DNA from: Methanolobus sp.
GTDB lineage: Archaea; Halobacteriota; Methanosarcinia; Methanosarcinales; Methanosarcinaceae
Length of the DNA: 54,421 bases
Direction: 5' to 3'
Assembly: GCA_030154025.1 (NCBI GenBank)
Contig: JASKKT010000011.1
Location: forward strand, 1-54,421
The notes beneath the pieces are model-generated. The model was not told the DNA's origin and did not search any database. It saw nothing but the letters and a program-made list of their open reading frames with translations. A program made the translations under genes and the position numbers. Positions 1 through 8,793 of this stretch are shown piece after piece (the stretch's first letter is position 1; every line of letters begins with the position of its first letter).

Positions 1-230
1 GCAACATTTCATGGATCTTTCTTCTTTAAGTTTCAATATCTTTTTTGTCTTGCATGTTCTTCGGGAAAGACCTGATTTGAATGATATGTCATTGTTCACA
101 TGTATAAGTTCTCTGTTTCATTTCAATACTGTTTTATTTATTGATACTGTTAACAGATGATTTGCAGAGAATGTTTATCGACCCGACTATTGAGGAAGCA
201 ATTGAAGAAAAAAGAAAACGAAGTTAAGTT
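1..230. other. AT-rich stretch without a convincing gene
   Basis: This end of the window is clearly more AT-rich than the genes next to it. A short plus-strand frame of about 49 codons begins at position 11 and stops at 158-160. Another frame ends at 225-227 with a charged tail (ending EEKRKRS), so a decayed or frameshifted small gene is possible. Neither frame has a recognisable domain or ribosome binding site. I call nothing here. Confidence 0.4.
204..222 (-). terminator. T-rich terminator after flpA
   Basis: Read on the minus strand, the bases just after the flpA stop form a T-rich run with two tracts of four and six T. Archaeal transcription commonly ends at such U-tracts without a hairpin. 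It would end the mptG-nop5-flpA transcript. Confidence 0.5.
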
Positions 231-929
231 TTACTCTTCTTCCTCGTCCACAAACATCCGCGCAAGCACGCCCAGGTGGTCCTCATGGAAGGGCTCCAGT
301 TCCTTTCTTTGCAGCACCTCGAACTCCACGTCAAAGCCGCTTTCCAGCTTCTGGACCTCTTCCTTGAATATGCGCTTGGGGCTGGCTACTGTGTCTATGC
401 TCCTGGACTTGATGGAGAGCATCAGGTGGCCGTGCTCTTCGAGGAAAAACTTTGAGTTGACGGCTGCTATCTCGGCCTGGTTGGGCTGGGCCACGTCCTG
501 GAAGATGACATCCGCTTTTTCCACGATGTGAGCGTAGGATTGTGGTTTGTTGGCGTCTGCAAGTATGGGGATGATGTTGGGGCGCTGGTCGCAGAGCTGC
601 AGCAGGTCACGCATGGTGCGGGGAGAGAACTCCACTGCGTAGACCAGGCCGTCCCTGAGTATGTCGGATACGTGGCTTACCGTCGTTCCAGAGGCAGCGC
701 CCAGATAGAGCACTGTGGAGTTATAGGCGAGAGGAATCTCAAAGTTCTTAAGCACCATGGCTCCCAGCTTGCTCCTGCTCGGATCCCACTGGCGGTATTC
801 CACGTCATCCTCTACTATGAGGCGCTCTCCGTACACGCTTATACCTGGCATGAGGTTCCTGCTGGCAAGCATTTGCCGGCCATCGATACTGATATTGAAT
901 ATCCCGTCACTTAAGTCTTCCACCGGCAT
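231..929 (-). CDS. flpA: Fibrillarin, C/D RNP 2'-O-methyltransferase
   Basis: Fibrillarin is the catalytic subunit of the archaeal C/D guide RNP and transfers a methyl group from S-adenosylmethionine to the 2'-hydroxyl of rRNA and tRNA riboses. The 232-residue protein has the usual archaeal length and the SAM-binding run YLGAASGTTVSHVSDI, followed by VYAVEFSPR and the QDVAQPNQAE segment typical of the family. A longer open frame continues upstream to 1154, but the ATG at 929 overlaps the nop5 stop codon as TAATG and gives the normal fibrillarin N-terminus, so I chose it. The gene is coupled to its RNP partner nop5 directly upstream. The C-terminus ends in an acidic tail. Confidence 0.96.
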   Translation of the reverse strand: MPVEDLSDGIFNISIDGRQMLASRNLMPGISVYGERLIVEDDVEYRQWDPSRSKLGAMVLKNFEIPLAYNSTVLYLGAASGTTVSHVSDILRDGLVYAVEFSPRTMRDLLQLCDQRPNIIPILADANKPQSYAHIVEKADVIFQDVAQPNQAEIAAVNSKFFLEEHGHLMLSIKSRSIDTVASPKRIFKEEVQKLESGFDVEFEVLQRKELEPFHEDHLGVLARMFVDEEEE

Positions 930-1963
930 TAGCGTCTGCCTCCTTTCTTGTTCCTGCCCCTGCCTTTCGGGCCGGGCTTTCCTGTGGGCTTTGACTCCCT
1001 TTTTGGCGGCGAGGGATTGGCTGTGCGAATAGCATTCAGCTTCTTCTCCATGCTTTCCCTGATAGAGGGGTCCTTCTTGCCTGAATAGAGATCGGTCCTT
1101 GCAGCAAGACTTATCTTTGAGGCAAAGGCCCTGGCAAGTTTGCCTCTCTGCCACCAGGGTGCATTCTTGATAATGATGTTATTGTAAATGATACCGTGCT
1201 TCGGGGAGGGTGTGTTGCTCCTGAGGTGCTTGAACAGCGCCCTGTGTGCACCTATTACCTGCACTGTACTCGAAGGGAAGCTTGCAAGCTTTTGCAGGCT
1301 TCCTGCCATGCTTATCAGCCTGGCTCCAAGCAGTGCACCTGCAACATCGGACAGGTTAGGCGCCAGGGAACCCATCCCCGTTACGATGTAACTTTCTATA
1401 TGCCTGCGGGTGTCATAGAGACTGCACAGGTTCGAAGCGAAAGTCCTCAGCAGTTCCTCATCGGCAAAGGATATCTCAGCTCCCATGGAGCCTGACGCTT
1501 TCTCATGCAGGGAGTGGCCTACCGGCACATTTGCCCGCGATCCGAAGGAAGTGACAAAGCTCGCCAGGGCTTCACCTGTCAGTTCAAGCTCAGGAAAATA
1601 GGCACCATACCATTCCAGCAGGCGCTCACTAAGTTCGTTGACATTCCGGTCAATATCATCCAGTGCCTGCACAGCCTGGATAATGCGCACGTCATCGGTA
1701 TCGTTGCTTGAGATCCTGCTCTTGGCGGCCCTTATGCAGACATCCCTCAGAAGTACATCATATTCTTCGTCAAGCTCCACGAAACCGCAATCTAATGCAG
1801 TCTGCCTCAGGTCAATACCCTGCAGGCGAACATTCTGACCGCTCTCCTGGAAGGCAAGGAGTCTCTCAGCCAGTTCATCCGGATCCTTACTGAAAGACTG
1901 GCATTCCGTGACCTCACCCTGCTCATCAATGTTAAGCCTGCCAAACCATGCGGTGAATTCCAG
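929..1963 (-). CDS. Nop5 (Nop56/58-type) C/D RNP core protein, probable CTG start
   Basis: Nop5 is the scaffold that joins fibrillarin to the L7Ae-bound C/D guide RNA. The Nop-domain signature is visible as VIGAHRALFKHLR followed by SPKHGIIYN, and the protein ends in the expected Lys/Arg/Gly-rich tail. The first canonical start in frame is GTG at 1780, but it would delete the conserved N-terminal domain. The frame stays open upstream and encodes a typical Nop5 beginning (EFTAWFGRLNID). No ATG, GTG or TTG exists there. A CTG at 1961-1963 sits five bases after a perfect GGAGGTG Shine-Dalgarno, which gives a protein of about 344 residues. The start lies two bases after the mptG stop codon, and the 3' end overlaps flpA by one base. 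Function is confident; the exact start is inferred. Confidence 0.93.
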   Translation of the reverse strand: MEFTAWFGRLNIDEQGEVTECQSFSKDPDELAERLLAFQESGQNVRLQGIDLRQTALDCGFVELDEEYDVLLRDVCIRAAKSRISSNDTDDVRIIQAVQALDDIDRNVNELSERLLEWYGAYFPELELTGEALASFVTSFGSRANVPVGHSLHEKASGSMGAEISFADEELLRTFASNLCSLYDTRRHIESYIVTGMGSLAPNLSDVAGALLGARLISMAGSLQKLASFPSSTVQVIGAHRALFKHLRSNTPSPKHGIIYNNIIIKNAPWWQRGKLARAFASKISLAARTDLYSGKKDPSIRESMEKKLNAIRTANPSPPKRESKPTGKPGPKGRGRNKKGGRR

Positions 1964-1975
1964 AACTACACCTCC
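1961..1975 (-). promoter_or_regulatory. GGAGGTG Shine-Dalgarno before the nop5 CTG start
   Basis: On the minus strand GGAGGTG (1975-1969), a full match to the archaeal anti-Shine-Dalgarno, overlaps the mptG stop codon and is followed by TAGTT and CTG. The spacing suits initiation at CTG, and no canonical codon lies at that distance in the Nop5 frame. Confidence 0.7.
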
Positions 1976-2925
1976 CTTATCTCTGCGCCTGTATTGTTGG
2001 CCCTTGTTATCATGACCTTTCCGCCGATGGTGCTGTCCAGCAGGTCCTGCACATCCTCCATAATGTAGGCAGCGTCCTCTTTATTATCAACGACCCCGTA
2101 GACCGCAGGGCCAAAGGAACTCATGCCTGCACCATATGCACCGGATTCCTGCATGAGCGTCATCACATCCCGCACCACCTGATGCTGGAGTTCCACTTCG
2201 TACCTCTTGAAACCCAGGGTCTGTATGTGGTTGACTGCATGGCCGAAGGCCTCAATATCCTTTTCAACGACCGCGGGCATAAGCTTCATGAGAACTAAAT
2301 GGGACAGCTCCTGAACCTGGTTCAGAGGTATGGGGCATGCCCTGCGGAAGATGTCAACTTCGCTCATATCGTAAGCCCCCTGTACATCTGGAAGCGCAAG
2401 TACTATGTCCCAGTCAGGAAAATCCTGCCTGAAAAGTACCGGAGCCGGGGCTGCCCTGCTTGCAGATGACGGTGTGAATGAGCCCTTGTCACTGAATCTG
2501 TGACCTCCGTCAACGATAAAACCGCCCGATTCAAAGGATGCAACTCCAATCCCCGATGTGCCTCCGCGGCCTACTGCAATCGCAAGCTCGCGCACGCTCA
2601 TCCCCAGGCCGTACAGTTCATTAACAGCAGCAGCGGCTGACAGCGCTGCCTGTGTGCCTGAACCCAGACCGACATGTGAGAACATGTCCTCTTCAATAGT
2701 GATACGTACACCTTCACCTTCGGGAAGGACCGTCCTTGCTGCAGCCAGCATCCTGTCCGTCAGTACAGAGCCAGCTGTTACCTCCACAATATCTGATCTC
2801 TGTGCCGATATAATAACGTGGGGAGAGGTCAGGGATATACCAGCACCGCCATCGATCCTGCCCAGTGACGCATTCATATCGATAAGTGTCAGATGTAACC
2901 TGGAAGGTGACGTTATTCTTATCAT
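1966..2925 (-). CDS. mptG: Beta-ribofuranosylaminobenzene 5'-phosphate synthase (methanopterin biosynthesis)
   Basis: This enzyme joins 4-hydroxybenzoate (or 4-aminobenzoate) to PRPP with loss of CO2 and pyrophosphate, the first committed step towards the aryl part of tetrahydromethanopterin. The 319-residue protein has the GHMP-kinase-like fold pattern: RLHLTLIDMNASLGRIDGG at the N-terminus and the glycine-rich loop GLGSGTQ at about 86-92. The start at 2925 is ATG. No clear Shine-Dalgarno precedes it, but a TTTAATA element lies about 29 bases upstream, so a leaderless or very short leader is possible. It is the first gene before nop5-flpA and runs directly into it. Confidence 0.93.
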   Translation of the reverse strand: MIRITSPSRLHLTLIDMNASLGRIDGGAGISLTSPHVIISAQRSDIVEVTAGSVLTDRMLAAARTVLPEGEGVRITIEEDMFSHVGLGSGTQAALSAAAAVNELYGLGMSVRELAIAVGRGGTSGIGVASFESGGFIVDGGHRFSDKGSFTPSSASRAAPAPVLFRQDFPDWDIVLALPDVQGAYDMSEVDIFRRACPIPLNQVQELSHLVLMKLMPAVVEKDIEAFGHAVNHIQTLGFKRYEVELQHQVVRDVMTLMQESGAYGAGMSSFGPAVYGVVDNKEDAAYIMEDVQDLLDSTIGGKVMITRANNTGAEIREV

Positions 2926-2979
2926 GAAGTTGTCTATCAGTTCAGCATACTATTAAACTTTCGCACTCAAGTGATGCTT

Positions 2980-3729
2980 TCATTCAGGAATATCTTTTTT
3001 CCTGATAAGCGCCCACGAGACCCGCCTCACATCCCTGTTGAGCAGGAAGGTTACAACCGCAGGCACCAGGCTCGCTATCCTGAAGCTGATATCTGCAAGC
3101 ATGTGCACGTCCATTTTCTCCTCAACGAAGGTAGGCTCCGCATACAACCTGATACGGTCATACTGGGTATGCAGGTAGCCCCTCAGCGCATACACATAAC
3201 CGCTTACTATCCCGGTGTCTGCGGGATTGTCAAATCCGTAAAGCAGATTGCATTTGATCTCTGAAATGTGGATCTTCTTCAGGACATCCTCTACAAGCTT
3301 AAGTATTGGATGAAAGAGCATCCTGGCCAGGTGTACGATCTTTCCGATGGTCCATTTTTTCTCCCCTTCTTTTTCCCCTTCCTTTTTCTCTTCAAGACCG
3401 ATTATTTCTTCTTCAGCAGGCTTCTTTGTTGTCTCGGCCCCGATTATGTCGTCCCGGGAAAGATTCCGGGTCTCCGTCGGAGTCCCTTCACGAACCTTGC
3501 AGACAATGACATTCTCAGGCATTTTACCTATGACCTCACCCCTGGCAAGGTCGTCCGAGCCTGAAATACTGCTTTTGCTGACAGTATATCTCAGGAAAAG
3601 CCATTTTATGATCAATTTATAGTATGACTGCTCCCCTTTTTTGTCAGCAACGAGCATGATATGAAAAGAGACGAACAGGATCAGCAGTATCATCACCGCT
3701 ACCAATAGTAAGATTATCTCTAAGACCAT
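2980..3729 (-). CDS. DUF2953 membrane-anchored protein
   Basis: The 249-residue protein begins with one hydrophobic membrane segment (about residues 2-25). A charged linker rich in Glu and Lys follows (about 75-120), then a C-terminal half with the pattern of the DUF2953 family (CNLLYGFDNPADTGIVSGYVYALRG). DUF2953 has no assigned biochemical role. In Bacillus the family member YtfI is encoded beside YtfJ (GerW), and here the next gene upstream is a GerW-family protein, so the pair is conserved across domains. A GAGAGG Shine-Dalgarno supports the ATG at 3729. The gap to the upstream gene is 44 bases, which suggests one transcript. Confidence 0.8.
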   Translation of the reverse strand: MVLEIILLLVAVMILLILFVSFHIMLVADKKGEQSYYKLIIKWLFLRYTVSKSSISGSDDLARGEVIGKMPENVIVCKVREGTPTETRNLSRDDIIGAETTKKPAEEEIIGLEEKKEGEKEGEKKWTIGKIVHLARMLFHPILKLVEDVLKKIHISEIKCNLLYGFDNPADTGIVSGYVYALRGYLHTQYDRIRLYAEPTFVEEKMDVHMLADISFRIASLVPAVVTFLLNRDVRRVSWALIRKKDIPE

Positions 3730-3773
3730 AAGCCTCTCCGCAGATACAGTATCCTGGAACAGAAGGGCAGGTG

Positions 3774-4211
3774 TTAGCCCCTTCTTGTTTCCCCGGCAGG
3801 CTCAATTATGATCTCGCACTCCTCTTCCTGTGAACCCTGGCCCTCATTGCCTTTTCCCTTTTTGACCTTGTCCTTCATGGACTTCATCCTGTCGATAAGA
3901 TCGGGAACAGAATCAATTATCTGGCCGATATCGGCCTTTCCTGAGACAGGTAACAGTTTTACACCATCGGGAGATATGTGAATGAATGCAACAGGCTCGA
4001 TCTTGGCACCAGCTCCTCCGCCACCGCCAAATCCCTCCTCCTCGCCTTTCTTCCTGCCCTCTCCTCCGCCAGTCCCGAACCCGAAAGAGACCTTGCTCAC
4101 AGGAATAATGGTATTGGCTCCAAATACGATAGGCTCACCAATTATGGTCTTTGTGCTAACAAGCCGTTCAAGTTCACAGGATACTCCTTTGATTACATCT
4201 TCAAGCGCCAT
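3774..4211 (-). CDS. GerW (YtfJ) family protein
   Basis: The 145-residue protein matches the GerW/YtfJ family: a start like MALEDVIKGVSCELERLVS, the segment IIGEPIVFGANTIIPVSKVSFGFG, a glycine-rich stretch (about residues 45-66), then VAFIHISPDGVKLLPV. GerW was named for a Bacillus spore-germination phenotype, but the family is widespread in non-spore-formers and archaea and its chemistry is unknown. No signal peptide is seen, so it is probably cytoplasmic and may bind the membrane through its DUF2953 neighbour. An AAGGGG Shine-Dalgarno precedes the ATG at 4211. Confidence 0.82.
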   Translation of the reverse strand: MALEDVIKGVSCELERLVSTKTIIGEPIVFGANTIIPVSKVSFGFGTGGGEGRKKGEEEGFGGGGGAGAKIEPVAFIHISPDGVKLLPVSGKADIGQIIDSVPDLIDRMKSMKDKVKKGKGNEGQGSQEEECEIIIEPAGETRRG

Positions 4212-4302
4212 ACTACAACCCCTTTGGATGAAGAAAGATTTCCTCCTTAATAACTATAGGAAATTCCTACTAAAAAAGTGTATCTGGAATATTGTAAGGA
4301 GC

Positions 4303-6483
4303 TTATGTCCGGTTATCCTGGAAGAAGTTAAGCAGCGAATATTTAACTTTTGCAGGATCCACATCGATGAACTCATCTCTCTCCTCAGGCGGGAACACCT
4401 CAAATACCGAGAACTTGCCAAACTTTGACGGTGCCTCTGTCATGAAGCGCCCGTCCAGCAGTACCCTCACACCATAATCATTGGGAGAGCGTACGACCCT
4501 TCCCATGGCCTGCCGGATCTTGCGGATAGTAGGTATCTGTACGGCATAATCCCATCCTGCTCCATAACCGAACATGTGGTCGTATGCCGATTCCACAGCA
4601 TTCATCCTGTCGTTCAGGGCCGGATATCCGACGCCCACGACTATGACTGTCCTACCCCTGCCATCACGGTAGTCGATACCCTCGCTGAGCGTACCCCATA
4701 GATAGGAGACCAGTATGGCCTTGCCGCCCTGCTCACCGATCCTGAAGAACTCCTCCCTTACTTCCTGGGAGGAGACGCCAACCTCATCGAGGTAGACAGG
4801 GATATCGAACTGCTCGCTCAGTTTGCCATGATAGCGTTTGGCCTCAAAGTAGCTCTGGAAGAAGATAATGACATTACCGGGAGTGTTCTCTACGGCATCG
4901 AATATGGTCTCCTCGACTGCCCGAAGTGCGTGAGGATCGTCCCTGCTCTTTGCAAAGAGAGGCGGCACCGATACTGCAATTGTGAGGCGCCTGTCAGGGG
5001 GAAATGAGGTGCTGTAAGCCATCTCGCAAGTCTCCCTGCGGATGCCGAGAGTGGACTTCACCATATCGAAAGGACGCAGCGTGGCAGACATGAGGATAGC
5101 AGAGAACACAGAGTCAAACAGGGGCTCTGTTACATTCTTGGGTATGCACGTGAAAAGCTCCACCCTGCCGTATATCTCGTCGTTCATGTCACGTTTGACG
5201 TTGAGTACGGGATAGTAGCTGAGGTTGTTCGCCAGTACGAGATACGAGGAAAGGAAGTCAGCAGTGTAGCGGATGTGAGAGCGTTTCAGTACTTTGCTAA
5301 GCCCCTTCTTGTACTGGTCGCGGTAATTCTCATCGAGCATGGCCCCGAAAGCGCTTGCTTCCGCGAGAGTCCTCTGGATATCAGGCTCGTCCCCGAATCC
5401 CGCTTCCTTTGCAAGCTTGAGGAACTTACCGCTGATCATGTCGTTGCGCTCGTAGGGATCGCTTATGCGTATGTCATACCAGTTCCTGCCAACGCGCTCG
5501 CGCTCCCCGAACTTGAAGCGGGATGTGTAGGTCTCCTTTATGACGTTAAGAAGTATCTTGAAAAGATTATGGGCACCACCATCGGGCATCTGGTCGAGGT
5601 TAGCCTCTATCTCGGAGATGGCCTTGTCAATCGTATGCTCCGTGATGGTAATAGATGAGTGGGACCTTGCCGCAGACTCTATATTATGGGCCTCGTCGAA
5701 GATAACTATGACATCCTGAGGCTCCTTTTCCAGCCAGTTCAGGACCGTTGCGAAGATATCGGCATTAAGCACATGATGATAGTTGCATATCACAAAATCC
5801 GCATGCTTCAGCTCCCGCTTGAGCAGTTCGTAACCGCACATGCCTTTCTGGAAAGCGTAATCATTGACCTCTTCCGGCGTACGCACGTCAGCAAAGAGCC
5901 ACTGCCTGAAGGATTCGCTGTCAGAGCGCAGCACCTCATAGAGGTGGTTGCAAGACCGGTCCCTCAGTTCCTTCATCTTTCCCTCTGCAACGTCCATCTC
6001 CTTTGCAAGGGCATCACGCAGGGCTATCAGGGAATGGTCCTTTGAACGCTTATAATTCTCGCTGGCAGACTTCATTTCCTGCTTTTTCAGTGCCAGCTCG
6101 CGTTCGGTCTCAAGCAGCTCGAAGGTGTTATCCCTCTTTACCGCACACTCCTCATAGTCCACACCATTCGGGCACATGGTGGTCTTGCCCTTGACCACAG
6201 CCACCTTGACCTCATTGGACTGCTTTATCTCGCGGGCCTCGTTGATGAACTGCACCATCTGCTGGTGTACGTTGGTTGCAATTATGACCGTTTTCTGAAG
6301 CTGTTTTCCCACATGCAGGGAAGGTGCAAGTGCACTGAGTGTCTTGCCCGTACCGCAGGCTCCCTCGAACAGGATGATCTCTTTGTTCATAAGTGCAGAA
6401 TGCATCCTGTCCATCGCATCCTGCTGGTTAGGGTAACAGGCGCCCTTGGGGAAGTATTTCATATAACCGCGTTTCTCGCTCAT
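4303..6483 (-). CDS. XPD/Rad3-type Fe-S DNA helicase
   Basis: This 726-residue superfamily 2 helicase belongs to the XPD/DinG group, which unwinds DNA 5' to 3' in repair. Walker A is GACGTGKT (41-48) and the DEAH box is at 263-266. Four cysteines between these motifs (C104, C113, C178 and C216) fit the [4Fe-4S] cluster of XPD. The region between C113 and C178 is rich in charged helices and longer than I expect for a minimal archaeal XPD. C-terminal helicase motifs are visible as LVSYLWGTLSEGIDY and QAMGRVVRSPNDYG. The ATG at 6483 has an AGGGG Shine-Dalgarno. It is transcribed away from the pilin gene, with 48 bases between them. Confidence 0.92.
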   Translation of the reverse strand: MSEKRGYMKYFPKGACYPNQQDAMDRMHSALMNKEIILFEGACGTGKTLSALAPSLHVGKQLQKTVIIATNVHQQMVQFINEAREIKQSNEVKVAVVKGKTTMCPNGVDYEECAVKRDNTFELLETERELALKKQEMKSASENYKRSKDHSLIALRDALAKEMDVAEGKMKELRDRSCNHLYEVLRSDSESFRQWLFADVRTPEEVNDYAFQKGMCGYELLKRELKHADFVICNYHHVLNADIFATVLNWLEKEPQDVIVIFDEAHNIESAARSHSSITITEHTIDKAISEIEANLDQMPDGGAHNLFKILLNVIKETYTSRFKFGERERVGRNWYDIRISDPYERNDMISGKFLKLAKEAGFGDEPDIQRTLAEASAFGAMLDENYRDQYKKGLSKVLKRSHIRYTADFLSSYLVLANNLSYYPVLNVKRDMNDEIYGRVELFTCIPKNVTEPLFDSVFSAILMSATLRPFDMVKSTLGIRRETCEMAYSTSFPPDRRLTIAVSVPPLFAKSRDDPHALRAVEETIFDAVENTPGNVIIFFQSYFEAKRYHGKLSEQFDIPVYLDEVGVSSQEVREEFFRIGEQGGKAILVSYLWGTLSEGIDYRDGRGRTVIVVGVGYPALNDRMNAVESAYDHMFGYGAGWDYAVQIPTIRKIRQAMGRVVRSPNDYGVRVLLDGRFMTEAPSKFGKFSVFEVFPPEERDEFIDVDPAKVKYSLLNFFQDNRT

Positions 6484-6531
6484 TTCACTACCCCTATGAG
6501 CTCACATTACTTAAACGGTTTTGACAAGAGC

Positions 6532-7191
6532 TCACTTTGCGGGAGTGACTTTATGCTTCATCTCGGCAATGATCTTGTTGCTCTCCCTGTCGAAGACTTT
6601 TATTGTGATGATAGTATTCTGCTTGAGCCCGTAATTGTTGGAAGTGTTGCTCATGCCATTGATGCTAACAAGTACTGATGACGCAGTGGTTCCGTTAATA
6701 CTGTCATATCCGTTCAGGACAAGTTTCTCCCCTGCAGACCACACCCCATCGGAAAGGTCCACATTCCTTTTTTTATATAATGGGATTTTGCCCTCATACT
6801 CAAGGTCTTCATAGACGGCTAACAGATTACCATATCTTTTGACACCTCCACGTGTGACTGCACCAGTATAACTGCTTCCTTCACCATTGATGAGTATCTT
6901 TGTGGAATCTGTCTGCAAAGAGTCACCACCTCTGTGAGTAAGCACTATGAAGTTTTCTTCGTACCGCACCCTGTCTGGCACGCCACCCACCACGCTCTCA
7001 ACTTCTATCACTGCCATGGGAGCAGGTTTCAGTGAAGTCGAGTAGTCTTTTCCATAAACCACAGAAGCGGTAATGCCTGCAAGCAAAATGGTCAGGAGTA
7101 TCAACAGGATGGCTCCGATGACCGGAGAAACGGCATTATTGTTTTTACTCAGGTAATCAGAACTTGGCGTTGCAGGCAATAATCTATTCAT
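6532..7191 (-). CDS. Archaeal type IV pilin-like surface protein
   Basis: The N-terminus carries the archaeal pilin pattern: a short polar leader, then NNNAVSPVIGAILLILLTIL (about residues 17-36) leading into a hydrophobic helix to about 44. Proteins of this DUF1628/Pilin_N group are cut by a prepilin peptidase just before the helix and assemble into adhesive pili. The remaining 170 residues look extracellular, with several Asn-X-Ser/Thr sites and a Gly/Ser-rich content. The ATG at 7191 has no Shine-Dalgarno, but a TATA-like element is centred 24 bases upstream, so the mRNA is probably leaderless. No prepilin peptidase or pilus ATPase is nearby. Confidence 0.8.
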   Translation of the reverse strand: MNRLLPATPSSDYLSKNNNAVSPVIGAILLILLTILLAGITASVVYGKDYSTSLKPAPMAVIEVESVVGGVPDRVRYEENFIVLTHRGGDSLQTDSTKILINGEGSSYTGAVTRGGVKRYGNLLAVYEDLEYEGKIPLYKKRNVDLSDGVWSAGEKLVLNGYDSINGTTASSVLVSINGMSNTSNNYGLKQNTIITIKVFDRESNKIIAEMKHKVTPAK

Positions 7192-7507
7192 AGTTGCTGG
7201 TTAGAAGACAACTATATCAATTTTGCTTAATTGCTTTATTATAATTTTCAGCCATGTTTTCATAAATAAGCCAGAGAGGATCAGTAATTTATCTGCCAGG
7301 ATTTGGCCGGTTTCCAGAACAGGTGCTTTAGGGAAGAGGAACTATAGGAAAGGAGGAGATGTGCCCTCAAGTCTCCGAACGCATACTGTTTTTAGAGAGA
7401 TAACGATAACTTTTTATTTCATTTCTGTTATGATAGAGTGTAGGTTTCTACTAATATACTGTAGATCAATATACAAATACAACTGAACGATTAAGGAGAA
7501 AAGTAAA
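7192..7507. other. Divergent intergenic region between pilin and ferredoxin genes
   Basis: This 316-base stretch holds the pilin promoter at its left end (TTGATATAGT on the minus strand, 7211-7220). At its right end lies the ferredoxin promoter, with an AATATAC-type element near 7451-7460 and the GGAG Shine-Dalgarno at 7495-7498. In the middle, GGAGA and TCTCC (about 7355-7377) could pair into a small hairpin. An 87-codon open frame on the plus strand has no Shine-Dalgarno and a composition unlike the neighbouring genes, so I do not call it. Confidence 0.5.
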
Positions 7508-7684
7508 ATGGTAGCAATAATCAGTGTTGATGAGTGCGTAGGTTGCGGAACATGTATCGACGAGTGCCCTGCAGAAGCAATGGTCCTTAATGGCGACAAC
7601 ATTGCAATCGTAGATGCAGACGAATGTCTGGATTGCGGCGCATGTGTCGACGTGTGCCCGACAAATGCAATTAAAATGGAATAA
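7508..7684 (+). CDS. Small 2[4Fe-4S] ferredoxin
   Basis: This 58-residue protein consists almost entirely of two tandem [4Fe-4S] binding motifs. The first is CVGCGTCIDECP (C10, C13, C16, C20) and the second CLDCGACVDVCP (C40, C43, C46, C50), arranged as in clostridial-type ferredoxins. It would be a soluble low-potential electron carrier in methanogenic metabolism. The ATG at 7508 follows an AAGGAGA Shine-Dalgarno by about nine bases. The pI is expected to be very low, given the many Asp and Glu. The gene stands alone, 68 bases before asd, and has its own promoter-like region upstream. Confidence 0.95.
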   Translation: MVAIISVDECVGCGTCIDECPAEAMVLNGDNIAIVDADECLDCGACVDVCPTNAIKME

Positions 7685-7752
7685 GCGAACTGTTTATTCC
7701 GAAACTTCTTATTTTTACACTTTTTATTTATATCAGTCCCTGAGGAAAGGTT

Positions 7753-8784
7753 ATGCCAGAGACAATCAGAGCAGGTATCCTGGGTGCTACCGGCGCGGTA
7801 GGACAGAGATTCATACAGGCATTGGAGAACCACCCCTGGTTCGAGATCACATGTCTTGCAGCATCAGAGAAGAGTGCAGGCAAGAAATACGGCAAGGCAG
7901 CCAACTGGAGGCTCGAGAGCAAAATGCCGGACGGTGTCACAGGCATGGAGGTCGTGCCGGTCGATCCGAAGAAAGTTGACGCGGACGTTGTATTCTCAGC
8001 GCTTCCCTCAAGCTTTGCCAAAACAGTTGAAGCCGAGTTTGCAAAGGAAGGCTTCGTGGTTGCAAGCAATGCATCTGCGTTCAGGATGGAGAAGGATGTA
8101 CCCCTGGTCGTCCCGGAAGTTAACGCTGACCATCTCGGGCTGATAGACGTACAGCAGGACAAGCGCGGCTGGGACGGTTACATAGTGACAAACCCCAACT
8201 GTTCAACGATCATCATGGTGCCGACACTCAAGCCGCTGATGGCCTTCGGCCTCGAGTCTGTCCAGGTTGCCACCATGCAGGCGGTATCAGGCGCAGGTTA
8301 TGACGGAGTTGCCTCCATGGCAATAATGGATAACATTATCCCATACATCGGAAGCGAGGAAGAGAAGATGGAGAACGAACCCCTGAAGCTGCTGGGTGAG
8401 TTCGACGGTTCCGAAGTGGTCCCAGCGGACATAAAGATCAGCGCATCCTGCAACAGGGTACCTGTAATGGACGGGCACACCGAAGCCATCTGGGCAAAGA
8501 TGACAGACGATCCGACCCCGGAGCAGGTCAGGCAGGCCTTCCTCAATTTCAAGCCAGATCTGGGAGACCTCCCCACTGAGCCCGAGCAGGTGCTCATCGT
8601 AAGGGACGAGCCAGACAGGCCGCAGCCCCGCCTTGACAGGAACATGGGCAAGGGTATGAGCATAACAGTCGGCAGGATAAGGGAAGGTATCCGCTACATG
8701 GCAATGGGACACAACACCATCCGTGGAGCTGCTGGTGCCAGCGTGCTCAATGCCGAGCTGCTGCATAAGATGGGAAAACTCTAA
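7753..8784 (+). CDS. asd: Aspartate-semialdehyde dehydrogenase
   Basis: The enzyme reduces aspartyl phosphate to aspartate semialdehyde with NADPH, the branch-point step for lysine, threonine and methionine. The 343-residue protein has the Rossmann loop GATGAVGQ (11-18) and the catalytic cysteine C150 within [10 protein letters not shown]. The insert lengths and the SGAGYDG segment fit the archaeal/fungal branch of the family. The ATG at 7753 has a GAGGAAAGG Shine-Dalgarno. The next gene starts nine bases after the stop codon, so the two are probably cotranscribed with pyrH. Confidence 0.96.
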   Translation: MPETIRAGILGATGAVGQRFIQALENHPWFEITCLAASEKSAGKKYGKAANWRLESKMPDGVTGMEVVPVDPKKVDADVVFSALPSSFAKTVEAEFAKEGFVVASNASAFRMEKDVPLVVPEVNADHLGLIDVQQDKRGWDGYIVTNPNCSTIIMVPTLKPLMAFGLESVQVATMQAVSGAGYDGVASMAIMDNIIPYIGSEEEKMENEPLKLLGEFDGSEVVPADIKISASCNRVPVMDGHTEAIWAKMTDDPTPEQVRQAFLNFKPDLGDLPTEPEQVLIVRDEPDRPQPRLDRNMGKGMSITVGRIREGIRYMAMGHNTIRGAAGASVLNAELLHKMGKL

Positions 8785-8793
8785 GGTGATAAG

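Noticed and set aside
7223-7486. 87-codon frame in the pilin-ferredoxin gap
   Set aside because: No Shine-Dalgarno, cysteine/aromatic composition unlike neighbours, and it overlaps the ferredoxin promoter.
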